Shown piece after piece: positions 25,540 to 33,452 of a DNA stretch of 64,000 bases; position 1 is the stretch's first letter, and every line of letters begins with the position of its first letter. The notes below the pieces were generated by a model. It was not told the origin of the DNA. It made no database searches and saw nothing but the letters and a program-made list of their open reading frames with translations. Origin of the DNA: Capillimicrobium parvum (lineage in GTDB: Bacteria; Actinomycetota; Thermoleophilia; Solirubrobacterales; Solirubrobacteraceae); assembly GCF_021172045.1 (NCBI RefSeq), contig NZ_CP087164.1, positions 5,208,001 to 5,272,000 of the forward strand, given 5' to 3'. The translations under genes and the position numbers were made by a program.

Positions 25540-27548
25540 CTCTCGGCGACCGCGGGGAGCGGACCGCCGTTGCACTGCTCGCGCCACCGGCGCAGCATCC
25601 GGTGCACCGCCACGGCGCCGACGAGGGGCTCGCCGGGCACGGCCAGGTGCGCGGGATGCAGGACGAACGGCCGCGTCTGGGGCCCGCCCATTCCGCCATG
25701 GAAGGAGATCAGCTCCTCGAACGCGCAGCCCTCCTCGGTGACCGGGTCGAAGAAGCTGTTGACGACGATGTCGGCGACGTGCGCGAAGCCGTCGGCGCGG
25801 AGCAGGTGCCGGGGCGCGTTGGGGGAGAACCCCGCCAGCGGGTCCCGTCCGATCACGCGCCCGTCGGCCAGGCGGTGCTCGCCCCCGCCGCCGATCGCCA
25901 TCGCCCCTTCGGTCGCGGATCGGACGAGCGCGAACGCGATGTGGGGGTGATCGCACAGCGCCTCGATCAGCCCGGGGTGGCGGTCGCGGATCTCCTCGAG
26001 CGTGAGCCGGTGCGGTCGCTCCATGAGATAGATGAGACCGAGGTTGCCCGATCCGAGCACGACGGCCGCCCGGTGCGCCACCTCCTCCGCGCCGGATCTG
26101 CCGTTCCGCCCGGCGGTCCGTCCGGTCGCCTCGTCGACGGCGCGGCCGACGCCGGTGGCGTTCTCGTCACCGGCGTCCACCGATCCGACGCGCCCGGCCG
26201 CCAGCGATCGCTGCACGAGGTCGTCGAGGCCGTAGCCGTTGCGCTGGCGGAAGGTGGCGCCCTGCGTCTGGCCGTGGTCGGACAGCACGACGATCTCGTA
26301 GGGCCGCGGGGCGTAGCGGCGGGCACGGTCGATCAGCCCGAAGCGCGCGTCGAGCTTGCGCAGCGCCTCGAGCGTGTCGGGGCGCTCGAGGCCCGAGTGG
26401 TGCGCCACCTCGTCGTAGCTCGCGAACGTCGCGTAGACCGCGGGCACCCCGCGGAACATGTCCTGCAGCACGGCGAACGCGATCAGGTCGCGGACGAAGA
26501 CGCACATCCCGGCGCGCAGGAGCGGATACGGCCCGCCGCGCCTGCCGCGCGGGCGGACGTCGCGGCGGCGCTGGCGTGCGGCGGCGACGATCTCGATCCC
26601 GACCTCCCAGGCCACCAGCACCACCATCCGCGTCACGTTGGCGCCGTTGGCGAGGAACGCGCGGTAGCCCGGGTTCGGCGTGCGCTCCTCCGCGAGCCGG
26701 CTGACGGTGAGCAGCGCGACGTCCGCCTCACCGGACAGCAGGTTGCCGCGGCTCGTTCCCCCGCCGGCCAGCAGGCCGATCCCGCTCGCGTGCCGCCGTT
26801 CGATCTCCGCGCAGTCGTCCGGGTTCGAGCAGGACACCACGGCGCGCGACGCCTTGTCGACCCAGCGGAACGCCGGGATGTCCTCGTTGTCGCCGAGGAG
26901 GATCCCGGCCTGGCTGGCGCCGGTCTGCGAGGACAGGTCGGTCTCCCACTCCAGCAGGCGATGGCTGCCGGACTCCAGCCAGCGGGCGAGGTTGGGGACG
27001 TTGCCGTCGCGCACGGCGCGGCGCAGGACCGGCAGCGCGAGCCCGTCGATCTCGAGGAACAGGATCCCGGGCTCATCGGCACCCGTCGGGCGCGTCACGC
27101 GGCGGGCGACGCGACGGGCCACACCCAGCGTGTAGCCCTCGTCGTCGTCGATGCCGGCCACGGCCCCGATGCCGGTGCTCACGGCCGCCGCGATGAGCGC
27201 CACGCCGAGCGCGGCGGCGAACCCGTCGACGTGGAGCTGCTCGGGAGCGAGGTCTGCGGCGATCAGCAGGATGACGGCATCGGCGCCCAGCACGAGCAGG
27301 AAGCCGGCGGCCACGGTGAACGGCAGGCGCAGCGCGGCGATCAGCGGCGGGACGACGGCGTTGAGCACTCCGGCGACCGCGGCGACCGCGACGGCGCCGC
27401 CGAAGCTGCGTATCTCGGCGCCCGGAACGATCTCGGCGGCGAGCAGCAGGGCAGCCGCCGAGGCGATCCAGGCGGCCACCAGCCGCCCGACGCGCAGGCG
27501 GGGATCGGCCGACCGCCAAGCGCCCGGCTCAGGCATGCTCGAGTGCAC
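25476..27548 (-). CDS. Membrane protein: holin-like domain fused to type I phosphodiesterase/nucleotide pyrophosphatase
   Basis: 690 residues from GTG 27548; ATG at 27536 is an equal alternative. The N-terminal ~140 residues have four TM helices and resemble the Mycobact 4-TMS holin family (PF04020-like). The rest is an alkaline-phosphatase-superfamily domain: ILFLEIDGLALPVLRRA (metal Asp), SSQTGASQAGIL (nucleophile Thr/Ser), YDEVAHHSG and VVLSDHGQTQG (metal ligands). The catalytic domain follows a cytoplasmic Arg-rich stretch, so its side of the membrane is unclear. Hydrolyses phosphodiester or pyrophosphate bonds of an unknown substrate. Confidence 0.85.
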   Translation of the reverse strand: MHSSMPEPGAWRSADPRLRVGRLVAAWIASAAALLLAAEIVPGAEIRSFGGAVAVAAVAGVLNAVVPPLIAALRLPFTVAAGFLLVLGADAVILLIAADLAPEQLHVDGFAAALGVALIAAAVSTGIGAVAGIDDDEGYTLGVARRVARRVTRPTGADEPGILFLEIDGLALPVLRRAVRDGNVPNLARWLESGSHRLLEWETDLSSQTGASQAGILLGDNEDIPAFRWVDKASRAVVSCSNPDDCAEIERRHASGIGLLAGGGTSRGNLLSGEADVALLTVSRLAEERTPNPGYRAFLANGANVTRMVVLVAWEVGIEIVAAARQRRRDVRPRGRRGGPYPLLRAGMCVFVRDLIAFAVLQDMFRGVPAVYATFASYDEVAHHSGLERPDTLEALRKLDARFGLIDRARRYAPRPYEIVVLSDHGQTQGATFRQRNGYGLDDLVQRSLAAGRVGSVDAGDENATGVGRAVDEATGRTAGRNGRSGAEEVAHRAAVVLGSGNLGLIYLMERPHRLTLEEIRDRHPGLIEALCDHPHIAFALVRSATEGAMAIGGGGEHRLADGRVIGRDPLAGFSPNAPRHLLRADGFAHVADIVVNSFFDPVTEEGCAFEELISFHGGMGGPQTRPFVLHPAHLAVPGEPLVGAVAVHRMLRRWREQCNGGPLPAVAESYARVTAGASLSVEGASATGS

Positions 27549-27668
27549 GGATCGAGATCAGTCCTCGGCCGGCACGTGCACGGTCAGCGCGTCGATGATG
27601 ATGGTCCTCCGGCGTCGAGAGAGATCGTGGATCCGACTCTCCGCCGCGCGCCGCCGGCGCGCAAACCG

Positions 27669-27719
27669 GCGTGCCCGCCTACGCCGGGGGGGCAGGCATC
27701 CCCGCCCGGGCGGGCACGC
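27669..27719 (-). terminator. Long inverted repeat downstream of response-regulator gene
   Basis: Arms GCGTGCCCGCC (27669-27679) and GGCGGGCACGC (27709-27719) are perfectly complementary over 11 bp with a 29-base loop that itself contains G/C runs. It starts 10 bp past the stop of the minus-strand regulator gene, within the 180-bp gap 27549-27728, where nothing else is evident. Confidence 0.55.
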
Positions 27720-27728
27720 GCCCCGCTC

Positions 27729-28436
27729 TCAGCCGTCGCCGTGCTCGGCGAGATAGATCAGCGCCGCCTTCACGCGGCGGCTGACGTCGGTGGCGAGCCC
27801 GAGGTTGAGCTTGAGGAAGATCGCATTGATGTGCTTCTCCACGGCGCGCTTGGTGAGCACGAGCTCATCGGCGATCGCCTGGTTGCTGTGGCCGCGCGCC
27901 ACGTACGCGAGGATCTCGAGCTCCCGCGGCGTGAGCTGGCCCAGCGCCGATGCGGCCACCCTGCGACGCTCCGCGATCAGCCCCTCGACGATCTTGGCGT
28001 CGATCATCGAGCCGCCGGCGGCCACCGCGCGGATCGCCGACACGAGTTGGTCGCCGTGCTGCACGCGCTCCTTGAGCAGGTAGGCGCGACCGTCCGATCC
28101 GTGCTCGAAGAGGGCGAGCCCGTATCGCGGCTCCGAGAACTGGCTGAGCACCACGACGCCGACCCCCGGATGCGTGCGCCACAGGTCGGCGGCGGCCCGC
28201 AGCCCCTCGTCGGTCTGCCCCGGCGGCATGCGGATGTCCGTCAGCACGACGTCGGGGCCCTCCTCGTCGATGGCACGCATCAGCGTGGGCAGGTCGCCGC
28301 ACGAGGCGACGACGTCGATGTCCTCGGCCTCGTCGAGGACATGGCCGAGCGCCTCGCGGACGAGGTAGCTGTCGTCCGCCACGACCACGCGCAGCGACGG
28401 TCGGTCGGCGTCGCCGGTGGCCTCCCCGCTTCCCAT
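27729..28436 (-). CDS. NarL/LuxR-family response regulator
   Basis: 235 residues from ATG 28436 (an upstream GTG at 28472 is possible). Receiver domain: acidic pair in VVVADDSYLVREAL, phospho-acceptor Asp in VVLTDIRMPPG, conserved Lys in YLLKERV. C-terminal LuxR-type HTH: LTPRELEILAYVARGHSNQAIADELVLTKRAVEKHINAIFLKL. Binds DNA after phosphorylation, most likely by the HisKA_3 histidine kinase at 28981-30840. The linker insertion before the HTH is slightly long. Confidence 0.93.
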   Translation of the reverse strand: MGSGEATGDADRPSLRVVVADDSYLVREALGHVLDEAEDIDVVASCGDLPTLMRAIDEEGPDVVLTDIRMPPGQTDEGLRAAADLWRTHPGVGVVVLSQFSEPRYGLALFEHGSDGRAYLLKERVQHGDQLVSAIRAVAAGGSMIDAKIVEGLIAERRRVAASALGQLTPRELEILAYVARGHSNQAIADELVLTKRAVEKHINAIFLKLNLGLATDVSRRVKAALIYLAEHGDG

Positions 28437-28518
28437 GCCATGACTATCGAAGACCGGGCGTCCGCCCGTCAACCCCCGGTGGGACTCGTGCGTGCACGCA
28501 TCCGATCCGGTGGGGCGT

Positions 28519-28528
28519 CACCTTGCCG
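28519..28528 (+). promoter_or_regulatory. CACCTTGCCG motif before the receiver gene
   Basis: One base shorter than the CACCCTTGCCG pair at 23831-23841 and 23938-23948 and followed by a similar C/G-rich run with CCGCCCG. Placed 29 bases before the start codon, where a promoter element could lie. Confidence 0.3.
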
Positions 28529-28557
28529 TGGCCGCCCGCAGTCGGCACGGTGGTGCG

Positions 28558-28962
28558 ATGGTCCCCAAGTGCCGGGGCCGGGCGGCCGGCGCCGTCACCG
28601 TCCTCACCGTCGACGACCAGGATGTCTTCCGCACCGCGCTGCGCGAGCTCATCGCCGCGACGCCCGGCTTCGAGCAGGCGGGCGAAGCGGCATCCGGAGC
28701 GGAGGCGATCGAGCGCGCCGCCGAGCTCGAGCCGGACGTCGTCCTGCTCGACGTGCGCATGCCCGGCATGGACGGCATCGAGACCGCCCGGCGGCTGAAC
28801 CGGCTGGCCCGCCCGCCGCTCGTCGTCCTGATCTCGCTCGATCCGACGGCGGCGCCGACGACGGAGTGCGGCGCTGCGACGTTCGTCACCAAGCAGGAGC
28901 TGTCGACCGCGCGGCTGCACGCCATCTGGACCGCACACGACGGCGGCGGCCGTCCGTCCTGA
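28558..28962 (+). CDS. Single-domain response regulator (receiver only)
   Basis: 134 residues from ATG 28558. Receiver signatures are present: acidic residues in LTVDDQDVFRTALREL, phospho-Asp in VVLLDVRMPGMDGIE, and the conserved Lys in FVTKQEL. There is no DNA-binding domain: the protein ends about 20 residues after the receiver, so it is CheY/Spo0F-like or a truncated NarL-type regulator. It is divergent from the NarL regulator and convergent with the kinase, so it may compete for or buffer phosphoryl groups (inference). A CACCTTGCCG motif lies 30 bp upstream of the start. Confidence 0.8.
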   Translation: MVPKCRGRAAGAVTVLTVDDQDVFRTALRELIAATPGFEQAGEAASGAEAIERAAELEPDVVLLDVRMPGMDGIETARRLNRLARPPLVVLISLDPTAAPTTECGAATFVTKQELSTARLHAIWTAHDGGGRPS

Positions 28963-28980
28963 CCGCCGCCGGCCGGCGGC

Positions 28981-30840
28981 TCACTCCGGCGGATCGTCGC
29001 CGGCCACGGCCTCGCTCGCGACGTCGGCGATCCGGCCCTGCACGACGGTGCCGACACGCGGCGTGGAGACGATCGACACGGTGCCGCCGACCGTGGCCAT
29101 GCGCTCGCGCATGTTGGCGATCCCGCGTCCGGGCCGGTGACCGTCCGGCATGCCGGCGCCGTCGTCGCGAACGGCGAAGGCCAGCTGACCGCCGACGCCG
29201 TCGAGCTCGATCTGCACCCGGTGGACCCCTTCCGCGTGCTTGAGCACGTTCTGCAGCGCCTCGAGGACGGAGAAGTAGACGGTGCTCTCCACGACCGCCG
29301 GGTACCGGCCGACGTCGCGCGCCTGGACGCTGACCGGTACCGCGGTGCGCGCGGCGACGGTGCGCAGCGCCTCGGCGAGCCCGCGATCGGACAGCACCGG
29401 CGGGTAGATGCCGTGGGCGAGCGCCCGCAGCTCGTCGATCGCGTCGTCGACGCGCCCCTCGAGCTCGTGGACGCGCTGCGCCCCTCGCTCGGGGTCCCGT
29501 CGGATCAGGTTCTCGGCGAGCTCCAGCTCGATCCTCAGCGCCACGAGCCGTTGCTGGGCGCCGTCGTGCAGGTCGCGCTCGATGCGCTGGCGTTCGCGCT
29601 CGGTGCTGTCGGCGATCCTGGCGCGCGACCGGCGCACCTCGCGCATCGCCGCGTCGGCCTCCGCCGCGAGCTGCCGCAGGCCGAGCGCGCTTCCGGCGAT
29701 CGCCGTTCCCGCGCGCAGCATCGCCGGGGCGTGCATCAGCGCCGCGTCGTGGACGAGCGCGGCGACGGCCCGGTGCCCGTCGCTCACCGTGGTGATCATC
29801 CGTGAGCTGCCGGGCGGCGGCACCGGCAGGGGACGTCCGTCGGCGTCGCACCAGGGCTCCGCGGCCCCGCGCGGCGCCGGGAACGCCAGCTGGAGCCCCG
29901 GATCGCGGAAGGCCTCGGCGAACGCGCGCTGCAACGTGCGGCCGTCCGCGCCCGGCAGGCACTCCGCGAGCCGCAGGATCGCCCGCCCGGCGAACATCCG
30001 CCAGCGCACGAGCCCGACGAGGAACGCGAGCGCGAGCGCGGGGACCAGCAGCGCGAGCAGCCACGAGACCAGCTGAAGACCCGCGACGGAGGCGTCGGCG
30101 TCGCGGAGCGAGATCCCGGCGGCCAGGAGCGCGACGCGGGCCATCGCGATCAGCAGCACGGGCCCGAACATGCTCCGGGCCAGCGGCGAGGCGCCTTCGA
30201 GGCGTTGCCACAGGCGCACGATCACGGCCAGCATGACGACCGCCACCCCGGCGACGCCCGCAGTGGCGAGGATGTCGACGACGAGCGCAGGCTCGTGGTC
30301 GAGCAGGAAGAGGGCATTGTCCGGGCAGTCGTTGACGCAGCTCGCGTACGGGCTGGGCACCGAGAACTGCTGCGCCAGGACGAGCCGCGGCAGGAACGTC
30401 AGCAGGGCGACGCATCCGACTGCCACGACGAGCGCCCGGTCGACGGTTCCCCGCAGCCGGCCGGTGGGATATGACAGGACGAGGAACACGAGCCCGATCT
30501 CGACGACCCATCCCATCGTGCGGCCGACGGTGTAGAGCACCGGGTCGCGGGACTCGGCCAGCGACGTGACGAACAGGAGCGCGCCGGTCGCCAGGAGCGC
30601 GAGCCCGAAGCGCTCGCCGTCGCGGCGGTACCAGGCGTAGAGGCCGACGGCGCAGGGTGCGGCCACCGACAGGGCGCGCGCGAGGGCGATGCCGGCGGGA
30701 TGCTCGGGCGCTGCGGCGACCGTCAGCGCGACGGTGATCGCGGTGGCCACGCCGGTGGCCAGGGCTCCGGCGACGAGCAGCGGCGCGCGCCGGTGTCGCT
30801 GCCCCCCGGCCCGGGCCGACATCGGCAGCGCGATGCCCAT
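28981..30840 (-). CDS. Membrane-bound NarL-type sensor histidine kinase
   Basis: 619 residues. Several TM segments in the first ~320 residues (at least seven by eye), an intervening poorly conserved region, then a HisKA_3 dimerisation box ERERQRIERDLHDGAQQRL with phospho-accepting His425, and a HATPase domain ending in the G-box GRGIANMRERMATVGG. The sensor part is an integral-membrane type with two cysteines in an external loop (SCVNDCPDNA). Expected to phosphorylate the NarL-type regulator at 27729-28436. It ends 18 bp from the convergent receiver gene. Confidence 0.92.
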   Translation of the reverse strand: MGIALPMSARAGGQRHRRAPLLVAGALATGVATAITVALTVAAAPEHPAGIALARALSVAAPCAVGLYAWYRRDGERFGLALLATGALLFVTSLAESRDPVLYTVGRTMGWVVEIGLVFLVLSYPTGRLRGTVDRALVVAVGCVALLTFLPRLVLAQQFSVPSPYASCVNDCPDNALFLLDHEPALVVDILATAGVAGVAVVMLAVIVRLWQRLEGASPLARSMFGPVLLIAMARVALLAAGISLRDADASVAGLQLVSWLLALLVPALALAFLVGLVRWRMFAGRAILRLAECLPGADGRTLQRAFAEAFRDPGLQLAFPAPRGAAEPWCDADGRPLPVPPPGSSRMITTVSDGHRAVAALVHDAALMHAPAMLRAGTAIAGSALGLRQLAAEADAAMREVRRSRARIADSTERERQRIERDLHDGAQQRLVALRIELELAENLIRRDPERGAQRVHELEGRVDDAIDELRALAHGIYPPVLSDRGLAEALRTVAARTAVPVSVQARDVGRYPAVVESTVYFSVLEALQNVLKHAEGVHRVQIELDGVGGQLAFAVRDDGAGMPDGHRPGRGIANMRERMATVGGTVSIVSTPRVGTVVQGRIADVASEAVAGDDPPE

Positions 30841-30892
30841 GGCGCGACTGTAGAGCGCCGTGCGGCGCCGGACAAAGTGCCGTATTCCGGAG

Positions 30893-32071
30893 TCAGGAGG
30901 CGGGCGCCGGCGGAGGCGCCGGCTGCCCGGGCTGCGCCGGCACGCCGGCCGTCGACCCAGGCTCGCCCCGACGACGCGAGAGATCGGCGGTGATCCGGGT
31001 CACCGCCGCCGTCACCGGTGCGGCGAGGATCAGCCCCGCCGCCCCGAACAGCGCCCCGCCGCCGAGCGTCACGACGAGCACGGCGAGCGGGTGGATGCCC
31101 AGCGCCGCGCCGTAGGCGAACGGCTGCACGAGCTGCTGGAGCACGCCGTTGGCCAGCAGTTGGACGACGATCATCGCGATCGCGGCATCCGGCCCCTTCG
31201 CGCCCAGCGCGACGAGCACGACGAACACGCCGGCGCTCCAGGCGCCGAGGTACGGGACGTAGGCGGCCAGGAACGTCACGACGGCGATGGTGCCGAGCAG
31301 CGGCACGCCGAAGAGCGCGGCGCCGGCGACGACCACGCCCGCGTTGTAGAGCGCGACGATCGTCACGCCGAAGAAGTAGCCGCGCAGCGCCTGGAGCACC
31401 CGGTCGCCCATCTGATGGACCACGGGCGCGGGAATGCGCGAGGCGCCCTCCACCCACCGGCGGATCAGCGGCCCGTCCTTGAGCAGGAAGAACAGGCTCA
31501 GCGCGGTGAGCGAGAGGAACACGACCAGCGACGAGAGCGCCGACAGGCCCGCGCCGAGCCCGCGCAACAGCGCCGGCAGCGCATCGGAGAGGGCGGCGGA
31601 CACGTCGCGCTGCGCGTCGCCGGCGGTCTGCCGGTCCACGCCGAGGTCGACGAGCCACCCTGCGACGGTCTCCCGCGCCGACGCCAGAAGGGTCCGCACC
31701 TCGTCGAACTGGCTCGAGATGCCGGTCAGCACCATCACGACCACCGCGATGGCGAGGATCACCGCGCACACCAGCAACAGCCCCGCGCCCGCCGCGCGCG
31801 GAACGCCTCGGTGCTGGAGCGCCTCGACCGCCGGCGCGGCGACGGCCGCCACGACGGCCGCGGCGATCAACGGCATGACGATCACGTCGGTCAGCGACAG
31901 CAGCGCCACCACGGCGACGACGAGCAGCATGACGCCGACGGCTAGCCATGCCGACCGGCCGAGGTCGCGCAGCCACCGGGGTGTCGCGAAGAGCCCAGTG
32001 AGGTCGTGCGGAACGGTCTCGAGGGGATCCGGGCCGGGCGGCGGACGGCGGGGGAGGAGCGTGCGGCGCAT
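30893..32071 (-). CDS. AI-2E/PerM family membrane transporter
   Basis: 392 residues from ATG 32071; the upstream extension to 32179 has no conserved features. About seven to eight TM helices with a hydrophilic segment after the third, and the family region FFGVTIVALYNAGVVVAGAALFGVPLLG plus YVPYLGAWSAGVFVVLVALG in the C-terminal half. The family covers putative autoinducer-2 exporters and Na+/H+ antiporter-like permeases; substrate here unknown. The tail is Pro-rich. Divergent from a glycosyltransferase across 122 bp (32072-32193), which should hold both promoters. Confidence 0.85.
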   Translation of the reverse strand: MRRTLLPRRPPPGPDPLETVPHDLTGLFATPRWLRDLGRSAWLAVGVMLLVVAVVALLSLTDVIVMPLIAAAVVAAVAAPAVEALQHRGVPRAAGAGLLLVCAVILAIAVVVMVLTGISSQFDEVRTLLASARETVAGWLVDLGVDRQTAGDAQRDVSAALSDALPALLRGLGAGLSALSSLVVFLSLTALSLFFLLKDGPLIRRWVEGASRIPAPVVHQMGDRVLQALRGYFFGVTIVALYNAGVVVAGAALFGVPLLGTIAVVTFLAAYVPYLGAWSAGVFVVLVALGAKGPDAAIAMIVVQLLANGVLQQLVQPFAYGAALGIHPLAVLVVTLGGGALFGAAGLILAAPVTAAVTRITADLSRRRGEPGSTAGVPAQPGQPAPPPAPAS

Positions 32072-32193
32072 CGGCGGAGCCCAGCGTCCAGCACCGGCAC
32101 GCCGGGGGCAATGGTGCCGGCACGGCACCAGCGCGGGTGCGCGCCGGTCACCGCCCGCCCGCGGTGCTCGGCACGACACTAGCCTCCGGCGGC

Positions 32194-33375
32194 GTGCGAC
32201 GCAGCGTCCTGTTCGTCGGCCACGCCTACTACAACCACTGGTACCTGTCGCGGCGGCTGCGCGACCTGGGGTGGACGGCGGACGTCGTCAACATCGACCC
32301 GGGCGGCGCCGGTCACTACCACGGCCAGGACCGGATGCTCGTGGGCCGCTCGCGCACCGACCTCGCCAGGCATCTCGCGTTCTTCGCCAGGGCGGTGCGC
32401 CAGTACGACGTCTTCCACTTCGCCAACGCCCACGGCCTGCGCTTCGGCGACGCGATCCACGACTTCGCCGCCCACCGCTTCGAGCCCTACGACGAGATCC
32501 GCTGGCTCAAGCGGCTCGGCAAGAAGATCGTCTACACGAACAACGGCTGCCTCGACGGCGTCGCGCAGTCGAGCTTCCGCGCCTGGCCGCCGTATCCGAC
32601 GTGCGACGACTGCCCGTTCCAGCACCGGCCCGACGTGTGCTCCGACGAGCTCAACCTCGGCTGGGGGCGCACGCGCAACGAGCTGGCCGACTACGTCGCG
32701 CTGCTCGGCGGCAACCGGGCGGACTACAACGTCGCGCCGACCGTCCACGAGAACCCCTGGATCTACTGCCTCGACGAGGAGGTCTGGGCGCCCGACCTCC
32801 TGGTGCCGACGAACTACCGGCTCGGGCTGCGCGAGGAGACGTTCAAGGTCTACCACTCGGTCGGCAACGCGGACACGCGCTCGCAGGCCGGGACCATGCG
32901 CAACACGAAGTCCACGCACGTCTACCTGCCGCTCGTCGACGACCTGAAGGCCGAGGGCCGCGACGTCGAGCTCATCTTCTTCAAGGACGTCCCGAACCTC
33001 GAGCTGCGCTACTACCAGGCGCAGGCCGACGTCTTCGTCGACATGCTCACCGCCGGCTTCTTCGGCGCCACCGCGCGCGAGGGGATGATGCTCGGCAAGC
33101 CCGTCGTCTGCTACCTGAGCCCGCGGTTCCTCGACCAGATGCGCCGCGAGGTGCCGCAGTACGTCGACGAGCTGCCGGTCGTCAGCGCTACGCCCGACAC
33201 GGTGCGGGACGTGCTGGTCGACCTCATGGACCACCCGGAGAAGCGGGCGGAGATCGGCCGCCGGTCGCGCGAGTTCGCCGTGAAGTGGCACGGCTCGCGC
33301 GAAGCGGCGCGCGCCTGGGACGGCATCTACCGGTCGGTCCTCGACGGCACGATCGCGCCGTCCGGGTTCGGCTGA
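32194..33375 (+). CDS. Glycosyltransferase (GT-B type), atypical
   Basis: 393 residues from GTG 32194, chosen because homology-like sequence begins at once (RRSVLFVGHAYYNHWYLSRRLRDLGW). The fold reads as GT4-like: N-terminal Rossmann half with YDVFHFANAHGLRFG, a CxxC pair in TCDDCPFQHRPDVCS (about 139-153) that could bind a metal, then a C-terminal half with QADVFVDMLTAGFFGATAREGMMLGKPVVCY, the donor-site signature with acidic residue. Modifies a sugar acceptor, specificity unknown. Its last 33 bp are nearly duplicated immediately downstream. Confidence 0.82.
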   Translation: MRRSVLFVGHAYYNHWYLSRRLRDLGWTADVVNIDPGGAGHYHGQDRMLVGRSRTDLARHLAFFARAVRQYDVFHFANAHGLRFGDAIHDFAAHRFEPYDEIRWLKRLGKKIVYTNNGCLDGVAQSSFRAWPPYPTCDDCPFQHRPDVCSDELNLGWGRTRNELADYVALLGGNRADYNVAPTVHENPWIYCLDEEVWAPDLLVPTNYRLGLREETFKVYHSVGNADTRSQAGTMRNTKSTHVYLPLVDDLKAEGRDVELIFFKDVPNLELRYYQAQADVFVDMLTAGFFGATAREGMMLGKPVVCYLSPRFLDQMRREVPQYVDELPVVSATPDTVRDVLVDLMDHPEKRAEIGRRSREFAVKWHGSREAARAWDGIYRSVLDGTIAPSGFG

Positions 33376-33418
33376 GCCAGGACGGGACGGCACGATCGCG
33401 CCGTCCGGCTTCGGCGGA
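33343..33418. repeat. Imperfect duplication of a gene's 3' end, period 43 bp
   Basis: 33343-33375 (ending on the TGA of the glycosyltransferase) recurs at 33386-33418 with 31 of 33 bases identical, the second copy lacking the stop. Each copy contains GACGGC...GCCGTC arms able to form a small hairpin, so it may work as a terminator between convergent genes. Confidence 0.85.
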
Positions 33419-33452
33419 CCTCAGGACCGGACGGCGCCGGCGCGGCCGTAGG

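Noticed and set aside
24453-29243. 1596-codon plus-strand ORF
   Set aside because: Runs antisense through four well-supported genes and has random low-complexity composition.
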